Positions 23,401-33,599 of a stretch of DNA of 64,000 bases are shown here, one piece after another (within the stretch, counting starts at the first letter, position 1; each line of letters starts with the position of its first letter). The notes beneath the pieces are model-generated. The model made no database searches. It had not been told where the DNA came from and saw only the letters and a list, made by a program, of their open reading frames with translations. A program made the position numbers and the translations under genes. This DNA comes from Blasia pusilla (taxonomy: Eukaryota; Marchantiophyta; Marchantiopsida; Blasiales): positions 14,446,001 to 14,510,000 of the forward strand of contig CM114274.1 of the NCBI GenBank assembly GCA_050084515.1. Direction: 5' to 3'.

Positions 23401-23639
23401 AGAATAAGCTCTCAAGCCAACAAAGAGTCCAAACTCTACTTCTCATAGTTCCATCCCGAAGTACTCTTGACCTTAAGCTTTGCAAGTGGAAGACTTAGGT
23501 TCAGTCCCAAAGACTCAATCATACCGATTGCACATTTCGTAGATAGCCAAAAAAATGGCCAAGCATTGATTGGTTCGAGCGTATTTTCCAAGCCTCGACT
23601 AATCTCCCAAAGTTGCTTGGATATACCAAAGCATGTTAG

Positions 23640-24420
23640 TTCATTCCTCAAGGTGTGTTCTTTAGCTCAAATCTAAAATATGGCCAAACCCGCATTATGG
23701 TTAGTTCCTTGTTCAAGGAGTTGAAAGGGTAGGGAGGAAGAGTTGCCCCCCCCTATAAGTACTTTTGGAGTTCTTCATGGGAATGTTACCTTCCTCAATA
23801 TTCCCCTCATGCCCTTGATTTTGTCCCTTAACCCAAACGTTTTCCGCAATCCACGGACTAGTGTTTAACTAGTTATCCATCAAGATAGCTTGGCGGAGGC
23901 TTCTTGTAGATTATGCAACTTTCAGCTCCCTAAACATATTCTCAAGCTTGGACCTGATTTTTTTGTGTCTCATTGCTAGCACTTATCTAGACTCCCCATT
24001 TCACATCTTATGATTGTCTTGTTTAGGGTCATCCATCATGTTTTGTGACTAGTTTTATGATGTCTCGCCCATCTTGACTCCTCACGTAATTCTTGCTTCT
24101 CGACCTTCACTTAACACTTGCCTCCAAGGTCTCAAACCTTGCTTGCCTTTTCTTTTTCCCCACAAGAAGCTATGCCCCTTCCTTACGTAAGGCTAGTCTG
24201 AAAATACGTGCATGTCTCGCCAAGATTTAGTCCTTTGGCCAATTCTACCATTCTTCCTAGTCTCACAACTAGCTATTCTACGTTCCAACATTGGCGAGTC
24301 ACACCAAGGACTTTCTTCCTTTTACGTGACATCATAAGTCGCTTCTTGGATCCCCACTAGTGTGGATACCGTAGACTTAGATCTTCACGATGCTTCCTCA
24401 CTTAGCTAAGTCGACATTCT
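23640..24420 (-). repeat. Element E terminal repeat (left copy)
   Basis: Collinear with a second copy split into 25830-26025, 35803-36004 and 37075-37240. Landmarks include TTAACCCAAACG, TTTAACTAGTTATCCATCAAGAT, TGTCTCGCCCATCTTGACT and AAGGTCTCAAACCTTGC. With the Ty3/gypsy pol remnant between the two copies, these are best read as the LTRs of one old element. Exact ends were not determined. Confidence 0.6.
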
Positions 24421-24629
24421 CGTTGACTTGATTTGGAACCACCTAAAGACACCATAGGTAATCCTTGGGTTGAATTCACCTAAACCTTGTTTTTTGGCCT
24501 AGTCCTTCACTAGATATCGAAGCTTATGCCAGTCTTATCTTTTCCGACCTGTCGGATCATACTTAGGATATGACACTTAGATCCCACTTGCGGTAGCAAA
24601 CCATGTCCAATTTAACCACCTAATTTTAT

Positions 24630-25640
24630 AATGCCAGAACAATACAAGCTATGCATTCCAATGAAAACATTTAAGACTCATTCCTCATACAAAACAAAAT
24701 TTGGACACCTTCTTGAATTCTTAGAATTTCCATGTTTCTACATACCATTAATGTCAAACTCCAAAGTAAAATTTGGGCAATGGAAATTCTACAAACTAGG
24801 CCACTTCACTCAAGCTATGTGCCAAACTCCAATCTCATCATCTACCTTCCCTATTAATGACGCACACGAATCCGTGGACGTAGAATTTGTCTATGAGCAA
24901 CCTTGAAGCAAACACAACTAGACATAGATTATGATATCCTTGTCTTTAAATGGCCAATAATAATATTTCTTAAGAATCTCCTAAGTTGCTACTTGACCTC
25001 TATGTCCCATCCAAGATGCATCATAACAAACCTTAAGAACCTTGCTCCTTAAACTCTTAGGAACGTATATCCTTTTAAATTTTCATTTTAGAACACCATC
25101 TATATGTATTGCTCCTGCCTTCTCAAGGTGTTGACTACCACATTCTCCTTGCCTTGCTTATAGATGATTTCCATATCAAATCTTGCTAAATATTCTTGCC
25201 AAGGGAGTTGTTTTGCTAATAGCCTATCATGACTCGCAAAATATTTGCTAGTGATGTTGTTGGTGTAGAAGTTGAAGTGCAGATTATGTAGCAAGTATAC
25301 TTCCCCCTTCTTGAGGTGATGAATCATCGCGTATATCCCCCCTCTCATAAGTAGGCCTATTTTTCTCTAGCTTGGCCGACTCATAAGAAATTAGTCGACC
25401 CGCTTGGTTTGCTATTCCACCAATCACAAAGTTAGATGCAAGGTCCAAAATTTGAATGAGACCCAATTTTTGGCAACTTAAGTATAGGAGGGTTGCTAAC
25501 CAAGAAAATAAAATTCTAAAAAGCCTCTTGACACTCCTTAGACCATTAGAATGTAGTTACTTTCTGCATTAAGTCATAGAGCAGTCTAGCAACCCTTATA
25601 GCAAGCTTGGAAAAATCTAGGATGTATCTTTTATAGAAGG
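24630..25640 (-). pseudogene. Element E: degraded Ty3/gypsy RNase H and integrase zinc domain
   Basis: On the minus strand, 25100-25466 reads as RNase H of a plant Ty3/gypsy element in two frames: ASNFVIGG, LISYESAKLEKNRPTYE, KYFASHDRLLAKQLPWQEYL, and YKQGKENVV followed by a mutated DALSR motif. Further down (about 24900-25090) an integrase zinc-binding remnant can be read (LKKYYYWPF, then a C..C pair). Frameshifts and stops are numerous. It is a different lineage from A and B, with no methyltransferase or PHD trace. It was the host into which element A inserted. Confidence 0.75.
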
Positions 25641-25829
25641 TTACAAATCGAATAAAATGACCTTTTCTTGGTCCAATTCCTTGTTTCTAGACACAACCTG
25701 ATAGGCTCAAGCTTATCATGATTGGGTCTCCATGGTGAACGTATATCCCAAGAATTCCAATTCTTGGACCATGAAGCAACACTTTGAAGGTTTTGCAAAT
25801 AGCTTTGTCGATTAGTTTCTTTGGGTGCA

Positions 25830-26025
25830 TCCCTTAGCTCGAGCCTAAACCACGGCCAAGCATGTATCATGGCTAATTCCTTCCAATTATTCACAATTGA
25901 GTTGGTAGGGAGAGAGAGCATTCCCTCTTATAGCTATAGGATTCTCCATATTAACCCCATCCTCCCCAATGTCCCCCTTGATCCCTGGATTTTGGCCCTC
26001 AATTCAAACGTGGTTCCCTACCTGC
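25830..26025 (-). repeat. Element E terminal repeat (right copy), first part
   Basis: Matches 23640-23850 and is broken at 26025 by element A. It resumes at 35803 with no missing bases except one CTGC that is present on both sides of A. Confidence 0.7.
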
Positions 26026-26393
26026 TGTCATGACCATACGGATTATGTCGTAGAGTATGGTGTGCTGGTAGAGGCCATTCCTTATGTAGGACCGTAGTGG
26101 CTTGGTAGAGATGCGGTTCCATACATAGGGTTGGGGGTTACTCACTTGGGGGTGACTTTCCCAGTAGGGCCCGCTCTTAGGTTGGAGGATATAAGGTGGC
26201 TTGCCCTCAAAGAACAGTCAGTTCTTTGAGTTGAGCCTGTTGCGTTGGGAGTTAGCCTTGGTAGTGAGTAGAGCTCTTGGCTATGGTGTTTCCCGCAAGC
26301 TTCGACCTAGATTCTCCCATCGTGGAGTGGGTTTGGCTCGATTGTATGTGATTGTAAACATGTTTTATGACAATAGGTCTTTCAGGGATTTCA
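26026..26393 (+). repeat. Element A repeat Y (5' copy)
   Basis: It begins TGTCATGACC and ends GGATTTCA and matches 35329-35696. It holds the likely promoter. The X segment that accompanies Y at the 3' end is absent here. Confidence 0.85.
26190..26230 (+). promoter_or_regulatory. TATA-like box followed by start-site hairpin
   Basis: TATAAG at 26190-26195 is followed by a perfect 10-bp inverted repeat (26206-26215 and 26221-26230, 5-nt loop), then TTGAGCC. The same arrangement occurs in the 3' copy near 35494-35535. A different LTR-like sequence at 37500-37560 has TATAAG, an 8-bp hairpin and TTGAGCC in the same order. It probably marks the U3/R boundary, with the hairpin near the RNA 5' end. 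Confidence 0.6.
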
Positions 26394-28100
26394 CTCAAAG
26401 AACTGGAGTAGATCGATGGTAGCTTCGATTGTAGATCAGTAGGATATGGTTAGGGCTGATTGTGTACTCAGCCGTGGATGTTCGTGGCTTGTGGCCTATG
26501 TTGGAGGTGTGAATCTGGTGCGCGGTTGGTTGGGAAAGAAGCGCCTTGCTGAGAGATTTCCAACGCGCTGTAGATCGCCGGATTTCGTCAAGGGAGTTGG
26601 AAGTTATCAAGCATTGAAGATTCTGGTTTGTGTTCGACAGTTTTCTGATGTGGAGAGCTTGGAGTGCGGAAGCTCTGTTGAAGTTCATCCAGATCGGGTG
26701 AGAGGTTCCTATTGCTACTTGTATTGTGATCTCATGTGAAGCTATCTGCTCGAGTGCGTGGAGCGTTGCGGATTTCTGCGTGCATGAAACTTGGCGGAAG
26801 CGCTGTCGGATTTGCGGTTCTAGAGGTGTATGGACAGCAAGTTTGTCTGATTTTTAGCTCGGAGTACGGAGCTTGGTTGTAGCTGAGTTTTTGTGGGGAG
26901 ATAGCTATGGTGGTCAATTGAATTCTGATCGAAACATATTTGATTTCGGTCACGTATTTGTGAAGTAATTTCTGATCGAAATTTCGCGGACTAGCTCAAG
27001 GTCTGGCTATGGTGGACAGCGGATCGGAGGGGCTGGTTGGTTGGTGACTCGTTCATTTTTGGAGACGCCTATCCCGTTGGGGGCGCCCTGGTTGGACCTC
27101 TCTCCATAGCGAAGCATGGCGAAGCATGGCGAAGCGTGGCGATAGGGGCATGTCTCGAGCATTTCTCGGCGTTTTGAGGCTTCGAGGCAACTCGTGGTAG
27201 CTCGGGGCGAGTGGGCGTGAGAGGCGGAGTAAGGAGCAAGGAGCAAGCAAGCAAGCTTGCTTGCTTGGGCGTGAGGCAATTTTTGCAGGATCTGGGATTT
27301 GAATTTTGCATAACTGGTCATCCATCTTTGGGCTATTCTGCCTGGAGGACGCTTAACTGCCGAGTTCTTAACTATGCCAGTGTACAGACTGTTGTAGCTC
27401 ATTTGGTGCTGTTCGGAGATGTGTTAGGCGCTTTATGCATCTCAGGTTTTTGGTTGATGTACCTCTAGCGCATAGTATAGTGTAGCCTCTCCATGCAGAT
27501 GATATTTTCAGGTGCTGCGCGTTCGACTAGCACGTCATCGACCCGCGGCGGAGTAGCTATTGCGTTAGAATTGTGTGGTGGGTTTTGTGGATTCAGAGGG
27601 CACCACGTTTGGTGGATTGTGTTACCTTGATTTCCATTTGCGATTGGAGGGTTGTCGTTGGATTTCCTGTGTTTGGATCCCCTCCATCGTGCTTCTTGCT
27701 TGCGCGCCCATTGTTAGGGTTGACGCTGATTTCCAGAGTAGTGTTACTCTGTGTGCTACCGGTAGTGAGTGGAGGGATGACGAGTAGATTGTGGGAGACT
27801 TCTTGTGGTGATGACAAGTTAGGTTGCCTACACCCATAGCTAGTAGAGCTAGAATAGTATAGCGACATCGACGTCACTTGGTAATTTGGTGGTGGTGCGG
27901 CATCGGCGTTGGTCATCACGGAGCTGTCGGGTGGTCTGGTTGGGGACCGTAGTGCGGAAATGGTGGTGGTTTCACGGAGTGGATTTAGGTATCGGCTACC
28001 TTTTCCACTTCCAACGGTTGATGAAGAGGAGGACGAGGGTGTTCCAAACACCGAGTCTTCTACGTTGTTATCGAGTGTTGCAGCTCCATTGATTTAGGAC
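26394..28100 (+). other. Element A 5' leader
   Basis: About 1.7 kb without a conserved frame; several overlapping frames on both strands are shadows. It holds a 10-bp unit repeated three times (CGAAGCATGG, about 27111-27140) and a perfect 24-bp palindrome centred on AAGCTT (27244-27267). Confidence 0.6.
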
Positions 28101-29345
28101 ATGGACGGTGGATATGGGGCCATGAAGGGCCCACGACGATACTCGGGTGCAGTGGGTACCATTGAGTTGGAGGACTTCATGCAGGAGTTTGATACGTGGT
28201 GTGATATGCAGATGTTGCGGAACGCCACGTTGTTTACACCCTTCTTGGCTTGGAAGGGGTTGTTTCAGCACTTGGAAGGACCACCCATGGATGATTACCA
28301 TGAGTTTAGGAAGGACCATGTTGTGGAGATTGAGGCATGGAGACAATATTGGTCTCCAGGCTATGTGTCTATCACCCATGGTGGTATTGGTTGTAGTGCT
28401 CCTACTATGCCGGCCGGACCCGGACGAGTGGTAGTGCAGCACGAGCCGGAGTGGGGATACCAGTGGAGGTACCAGTGGAGGTACTAGTGGGGGTACTAGT
28501 GCCCCACCATCGTTTAGCCCGGTTGCAAAGTTCTTCAAGAGGTTGAAGAAGAACTATCAAGGAGTGAAGACGGAGAAGTTGAGGAATCTTCAGGACTTTG
28601 AGCGAAAGACTGGTGAGAGTCTTCGTGAGGCATACACGCGTATGCGGACGCTTTGATTTCGATTACCGGGGGTGTGGCGAGGATCAGCGATCCGATTTTG
28701 GTATGGGATCTTGGACAGAGATTTGCGCCGTAGAGGGTACGTGATGCTACTCTTATGAGTGATGATTCACCCACATTGACCCATGTGTTTGCTCTATCTG
28801 AGAAGATTGAGCTTAACATGGTGAAGGAGAGAGTGGTGATATCCGCATTCAGTAGGGATACAACTACTACTTCTCGTGTTCAGCCGCCCACCTCACAATC
28901 TCGTAGTAGTGGTGGTGGTAGTAGTAGTGGGAGTCGTGGGGGGTACACGCGACCTCAGTCAAGTCCTAGAGGGACATTTGTGCAGAGACCATTGCCTTCA
29001 TTTGCTGCCCCGCAGCAAGGACAGTCATGTTGGACATGTGGAGGTGATCATGTTAGGAAGTTTTGTCCCCAAGAGGATGGGAGACGAACTTTGGAGGATG
29101 GGCCTCAATTGGCCCCAACTCAGTGTGATCATTGCGGGAGACTAGGTCATCCTCGAGAGCGTTGCTTTGATCTTCATCCAGAGTTGAGATCAGGCCGAGA
29201 TGGTAGAGGTGGTAGGGGTGGTAGAGGTGGACCAGTGGTTGGAGAGCCTACGGTGGCTACCCCTACCACCACTGAGCAGTCACTATGGCTGCCAGGATTG
29301 AGCAATTGGAGCAGAGTTGGCTACTATGGCTGGTATCCAGCATAG
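28101..29345 (+). pseudogene. Element A gag with two zinc knuckles
   Basis: The N-terminal half (28101-28487) shares EFDTWCDMQ, GLFQHLEGPPMDDYHEF and EIEAWR with the gag of B. It then shifts frame into a FSPVAKFF, NYQGVKTEKLR and GESLREAYTRM segment, and shifts again. The last part (28755-29345) is open and includes an Arg/Gly/Ser-rich stretch and two Cys-rich knuckles, CWTCGGDHVRKFC (spacing 2-3-4) and CDHCGRLGHPRERC (canonical 2-4-4). Gag packages the element RNA. At least two frameshifts disable it. Confidence 0.85.
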
Positions 29346-29860
29346 ATCAGGTTCGGGAGTAGGGGCTTCCACCTCTTATGGAGGGGATGATCTCTCTTAT
29401 ATGGCGAGTGCAGCACAGGTTGAGGCATTAGCTGCAGCTACGAGAGGAGCCACTCGAGCGTCAGAGCCACGTGGTGCTACTGTGGAGTTGGACCCCTGAG
29501 GGGTGAGGTGGGAGGCGGAGCTAGGCTTCCCGGTCATTCTTGTTGTCCGAGGTGCTTAGGACTCCATCCATGGTTCCTCGCATTGAGCCTATTGAGCCGC
29601 AGTGGGGATCGAGGCATCTACATCGCGTGTAGTAGACACGGATGCAAAGATCCAAAGGCAAGATTGTGCGGATGGCAACTTCAATGTTGGGATCCCCATT
29701 GTTTTCGCCACGGAGCGATGGCTTTAGGAGTTGACTTAGCTCTGTATTTCAGCTAAGCGACCACATTGTGTGAACGGGGGTGTTTCTTGCTACACGTGTT
29801 GAGGTGGATGAGGATGTTGCGGTGGAGCGACCCTCTATGTCGGAGTAGCATTGAGTACCG

Positions 29861-30337
29861 GTGCTACTTAAGGTGCAGCGGCGGGCGAAGATGGATGCAT
29901 TACCAGCCCGGCCAGCCATTGATCGTGAGAGGCTTACACCTGGTGTATGTATGTTGGACAACCGGAGTGGGATCTTCCGATTGGTGAGTCCTATAGGACA
30001 GGTGTATAGACCAGATAGAGTCTTGTTAGACTCAGGTGCCCAACCTTTGATGTTGGGAAAGGCGGCATGTATTGGTTTGGGTATTCGGAGGTCAGAGCTT
30101 GAGCCTTGCCCATTCCAGATTCAAACATCACTTGGAGGAGCCAATGATAGGTCTCAATTCATGACACGGGAGAAGTTTTCTGTACAGTTGAGACTAGATC
30201 ATGCGACTGATAGCTCCCGGTTGGGAGTATCTGCGGTAGTCACATCAGCCGAGTCGTATGATGTACTAGTTGGAGGAGCGATGTGTACCCGATGGGTTTT
30301 TTCGATGGATTCTTTGGTGAGACAACGCGTCTTATAG
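29861..30337 (+). pseudogene. Element A aspartic protease region
   Basis: An open 158-codon stretch with the catalytic triplet in VLLDSGAQPLMLGKA, then GLGIRRSELEPCPFQIQTSLGG and the trailing SAESYDVLVGGA. Retroviral-type pepsin-fold protease releases the mature Gag and Pol proteins. The DSG is intact here; in C the same position reads DLRA. A frameshift near 30285 leads into the linker before the methyltransferase. Confidence 0.85.
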
Positions 30338-30689
30338 ACCAGGTTGGCGTCCGGGATGGACGTATGAGCCAAGTTCTGTGAGATTTATTTCGGGGCTTGA
30401 CCAGAGGGTCTTCCCCAACAAGTGTTAGCATCTGTGGCTGGTTTTAGTGGAGTAGTCACTTGGCCAGGAGACTTTTGGAGGGTAATGTTTCGCTATGATT
30501 CTCCTGCGCATGAGGAGGTAGAGGAGGTCCCTATTTTTGCAGCAAAGTGGCATCCTCATCGTTGGATGTGCCACTTTGGAGTTCAGCGGTGCACTACGGC
30601 AGAGGCGTCGCCTAGTGCAGAGGAGGCTTGGTGTGAGGTGTTATACCTCACGAGGAAGAGGAGGCCCCACGGCGGACTCCTACTGGCCC

Positions 30690-31936
30690 GATTGGTTATC
30701 CCCTTTGGATACTACACCCATTGTATGGGAGTATCCGCCGGAGGGCATTTGTGTGTTAGATCTCTTTGGTGGGATTAGCACTGGTTTGGCGGCAGTGTTG
30801 CAGGCCGGTATTCCTGTGCGGAGATACGTGTATGTGGAGCGAGATGAGAGGGCCCAAAGAGTCTCATCCCGACATATTGGTTAGTTGATGCGGAGATATC
30901 CTGAGTTGTTGCCGCCATCAGCTATTCGTGGGTACCAGCGTGCTTTACCATCACACATTGCATTGTTGGGGGCGCGGGACCTTGAGAGGGTTGGTCCTGT
31001 GGATTTGGTGATTGCTGGATGGCCATGTCAAGGTCATACACGTGTTGGTCGTGGTGAGGGATTACATGACCCTAGGTCTCGATTGTTTTGGGAGATGTTA
31101 CGGGTGTTATGACATCTTCAGGTTCATCAGGCACGTGCTCTAGCTTACATTCTGGAGAATGTTCCATTGTTGGGTGACACTCGGACCCGGATGATGGCGA
31201 GTGTTCATGAGGTGCGGTCTTGGATTGGACGAGCGGTGTTGTTGGATGCAGCGCGAGTTGGCTCGCGTGCACATCGTCCACGCTTGTGGTGGACAAACTT
31301 GTTGCCTAGGGAGGTTCTACGTCGAGCATATGATGCAGTGCAGCGGGATCCTCGCCTTACAGTGGATAGTATCTTGGATACTGGGCGACTTTCCCAAGTG
31401 GTGAGGGTTATTGATCGGTCACCCATGGCAGTGGTGAACCGTGTGGGCACCTAGGATGGCACTACCCACATTTGTGAGTTTTCCTCGTCACATGCCTCTG
31501 AGGAAGGTGGTCCGGGGCTTGTATGGGATTCTCATGTGCAACAGATTGATGGAGCCTAAGGCTGATGAGAGAGAGCGTGCGATGGGATTTGCTCTTGGTG
31601 TGTGTGACAGCAGCTTGCTTCTATTTCGAGGCTTCACGACGTCATGTGTTGGGTCAGGCCATGGACCTGAATTGTTTGACTTGGATTTTGAGTCTTGGTA
31701 TGGCGAGCGGCGTCGACTTGGACTATGTCGTGGGTCTTCCACCCCTTGTAATGAGCTCGATGGCTACCGGGACGGTAGAGGCATCGGGAGGCGAGGAGAG
31801 TAGTATTTTGCATCCTTGGAGTAAATGGGATGTAATGGCTGGGCATGTGGAGTTGGTTGCTCATGCTGGTGGAGGAGTTATTTGCTCAGATGATGGTGTA
31901 GCTAAGGGTGTATCATCTTGTGAGGGGGTTGCGTAG
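30690..31936 (+). pseudogene. Element A C5 cytosine DNA methyltransferase domain
   Basis: Transfers methyl to cytosine C5. Motifs appear in canonical order: I (VLDLFGGISTG, Asp codon at 30759), II (YVERDERAQ), IV with the catalytic Cys (GWPCQGHT near 31018-31040, then RSRLFWEMLR), VI (ILENVPLLGD), VIII (AHRPRLWW), a target-recognition stretch, IX (ADERERAMGF) and X (VLGQAMDLNCLTW). One frame runs 30537-31454 with only two stops (TAG 30882, TGA 31110). A one-base shift at about 31452 and another near 31490 follow. The order is unlike plant DRM enzymes, whose motifs are permuted. It lies between protease and RT, a position also seen in B and D2. It looks recently functional by family standards but is dead in this copy. 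Confidence 0.9.
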
Positions 31937-31942
31937 CAGCCA

Positions 31943-33480
31943 ATGGCATCGTCCTCTCCCTCTAGTATGCCAGTGGAGGAGACTTGGGAGCCATTACTTG
32001 GGCCCAAGCTTACGGGAGGTGAGAAACGACGCTTGACACAATTCCTACGTGCTTATAGGAGTTGTTTTGCCTTTAGCATGAAGGAGTTGGGTTCTCTGGT
32101 TGGACCCGGTATACGGATTGATTTGGCTTGTGATACGCCAATCTTCCGTCATCCCTACCGATGTAGTGATATGGAGAGGGACCTGATTCAGAGTAGGACG
32201 TTGGACCTTTTGGAGGCTAGATTAGTGGAGTTGTCGCATGGAGAGTATGCATCGCCCACTTTGTCATGCTCGCTAAAAGGATATGCATGGCAACTACACG
32301 GATAGGCGGATGTGTGGAGATTACCGTCCTATCAATCGGCAAACCAAGGCCGATAGGTATGCCATGCCTACACCTGAGGAGATCTTTGATGTGGTGGGAC
32401 ATGCAAAGATTTTCAGTACTTTAGATCTTCGGGCAGGATACCATCAATTGCCGATTCGGGAGAGTGACAAGGCCAAGACAGCATTTTGGGGTGTCAACTC
32501 TCATGGCAAGGATTGTTTGTACGGTGGAAATTCTTACCCTTTGGGTTGAAGAATGCACTGCCGAGTTTCAAAGAGTGATGGACAGGATCCTAGGGTTGGA
32601 TTTTGTTCGGTGTTACATTGATGATATCTTGGTGTTCAAGAACACGGTGGAGGAGCATCAGATACATTTGCAGATGGTGTTTGAGCGGTTGAAAGCTCAT
32701 GGTCTACGTTTGCATCCAGGAAAGTGTAAGTTCTTCCATGAGGATGTTGAGTACTTGGGTCATGTGATCTATCCAGGTGGTTTGGGAGTTCAGCAAGCAA
32801 AGGTGGAGGATATTGCACTTATTCGCGTCCGATAGATGTGAGTAGAGTTCGAGCATTCATGGGATTGGCGAACTACTATCGGAGGTATGTGAAGGATTTA
32901 GTGCTATGGCAAAGCCTTTGAACCAATTGCTGAAATCAGATCAAGAGTGGCACTGGGAGATGATCGGGAGAGAGCTTTTTGGAGCTTAAGGCCAGGTGGT
33001 GGTGGCGCCTATCTTGAGGAGACCTATCGAGGGCGCCCATTTCAGTTACACATCGATTGGAGTAGGTTGGGACTTGGAGCGGTGTTGACACAACATGATG
33101 ATGAGCACATGGAGTTTGTGGTGGCCTATGCAAGTCGTTCGAATAATGCAAATGGAGTCGCGCTATAGTTCATATGAGGGAGAGTGCTTGGCAAGAGTAG
33201 TGTGGGTGGCACACTTTAGGTGTTACTTGTTTGGCACACAGTTTACCCTTGTTTCGATCACCGGCCGCTCAAGTGGTTGATGGAGTCGGACAAGCTTACA
33301 GGGAAGCTTGCACGGTGGGCTCTTATCTTACAGAGTATGACTTCCGGGTGGTACATAGACTGGAGTTGCCAACCTTGATCTTTGATGGGTTGAGTAGGAA
33401 CCCATGTTCTAGCCAAGAGGATACAATCGGGGCTAGATGGCATGGCGAGGTTGATGAGGAGATGGTGCCAGGTTGGCATG
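31943..33480 (+). pseudogene. Element A reverse transcriptase and RNase H
   Basis: The RT begins after a segment with GGEKRRLTQFLRAYRSCFAF. Fingers and palm are readable: HGEYASPT, CGDYRPINRQT, TLDLRAGYHQLPI, KTAFWGV, the catalytic YIDDILVF near 32610-32635, and YLGHVIYPGGLGV. RNase H follows with FQLHIDWSRLGLGAVLTQ, VVAYASRSNN and SSYEGECL. Together they copy the element RNA to DNA. Frameshifts occur near 32260, 32540, 32830, 32930, 33160 and 33260, so the region is inactive. Motifs place it in Ty3/gypsy. Confidence 0.9.
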
Positions 33481-33599
33481 CATCCGCCTTTTTATGTTGG
33501 TTAGGGGTGGACTCTAGTATGGAGGACCACATGATATCTTACTCTAGTCAGAGGGTAGATGGCCAGCCTTCAGATCCTAAGGTTGGAGATGGTGGTACG

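Noticed and set aside
26446-28097. Many overlapping open frames in the element A leader
   Set aside because: None is conserved in B or resembles a known protein; they overlap on both strands.
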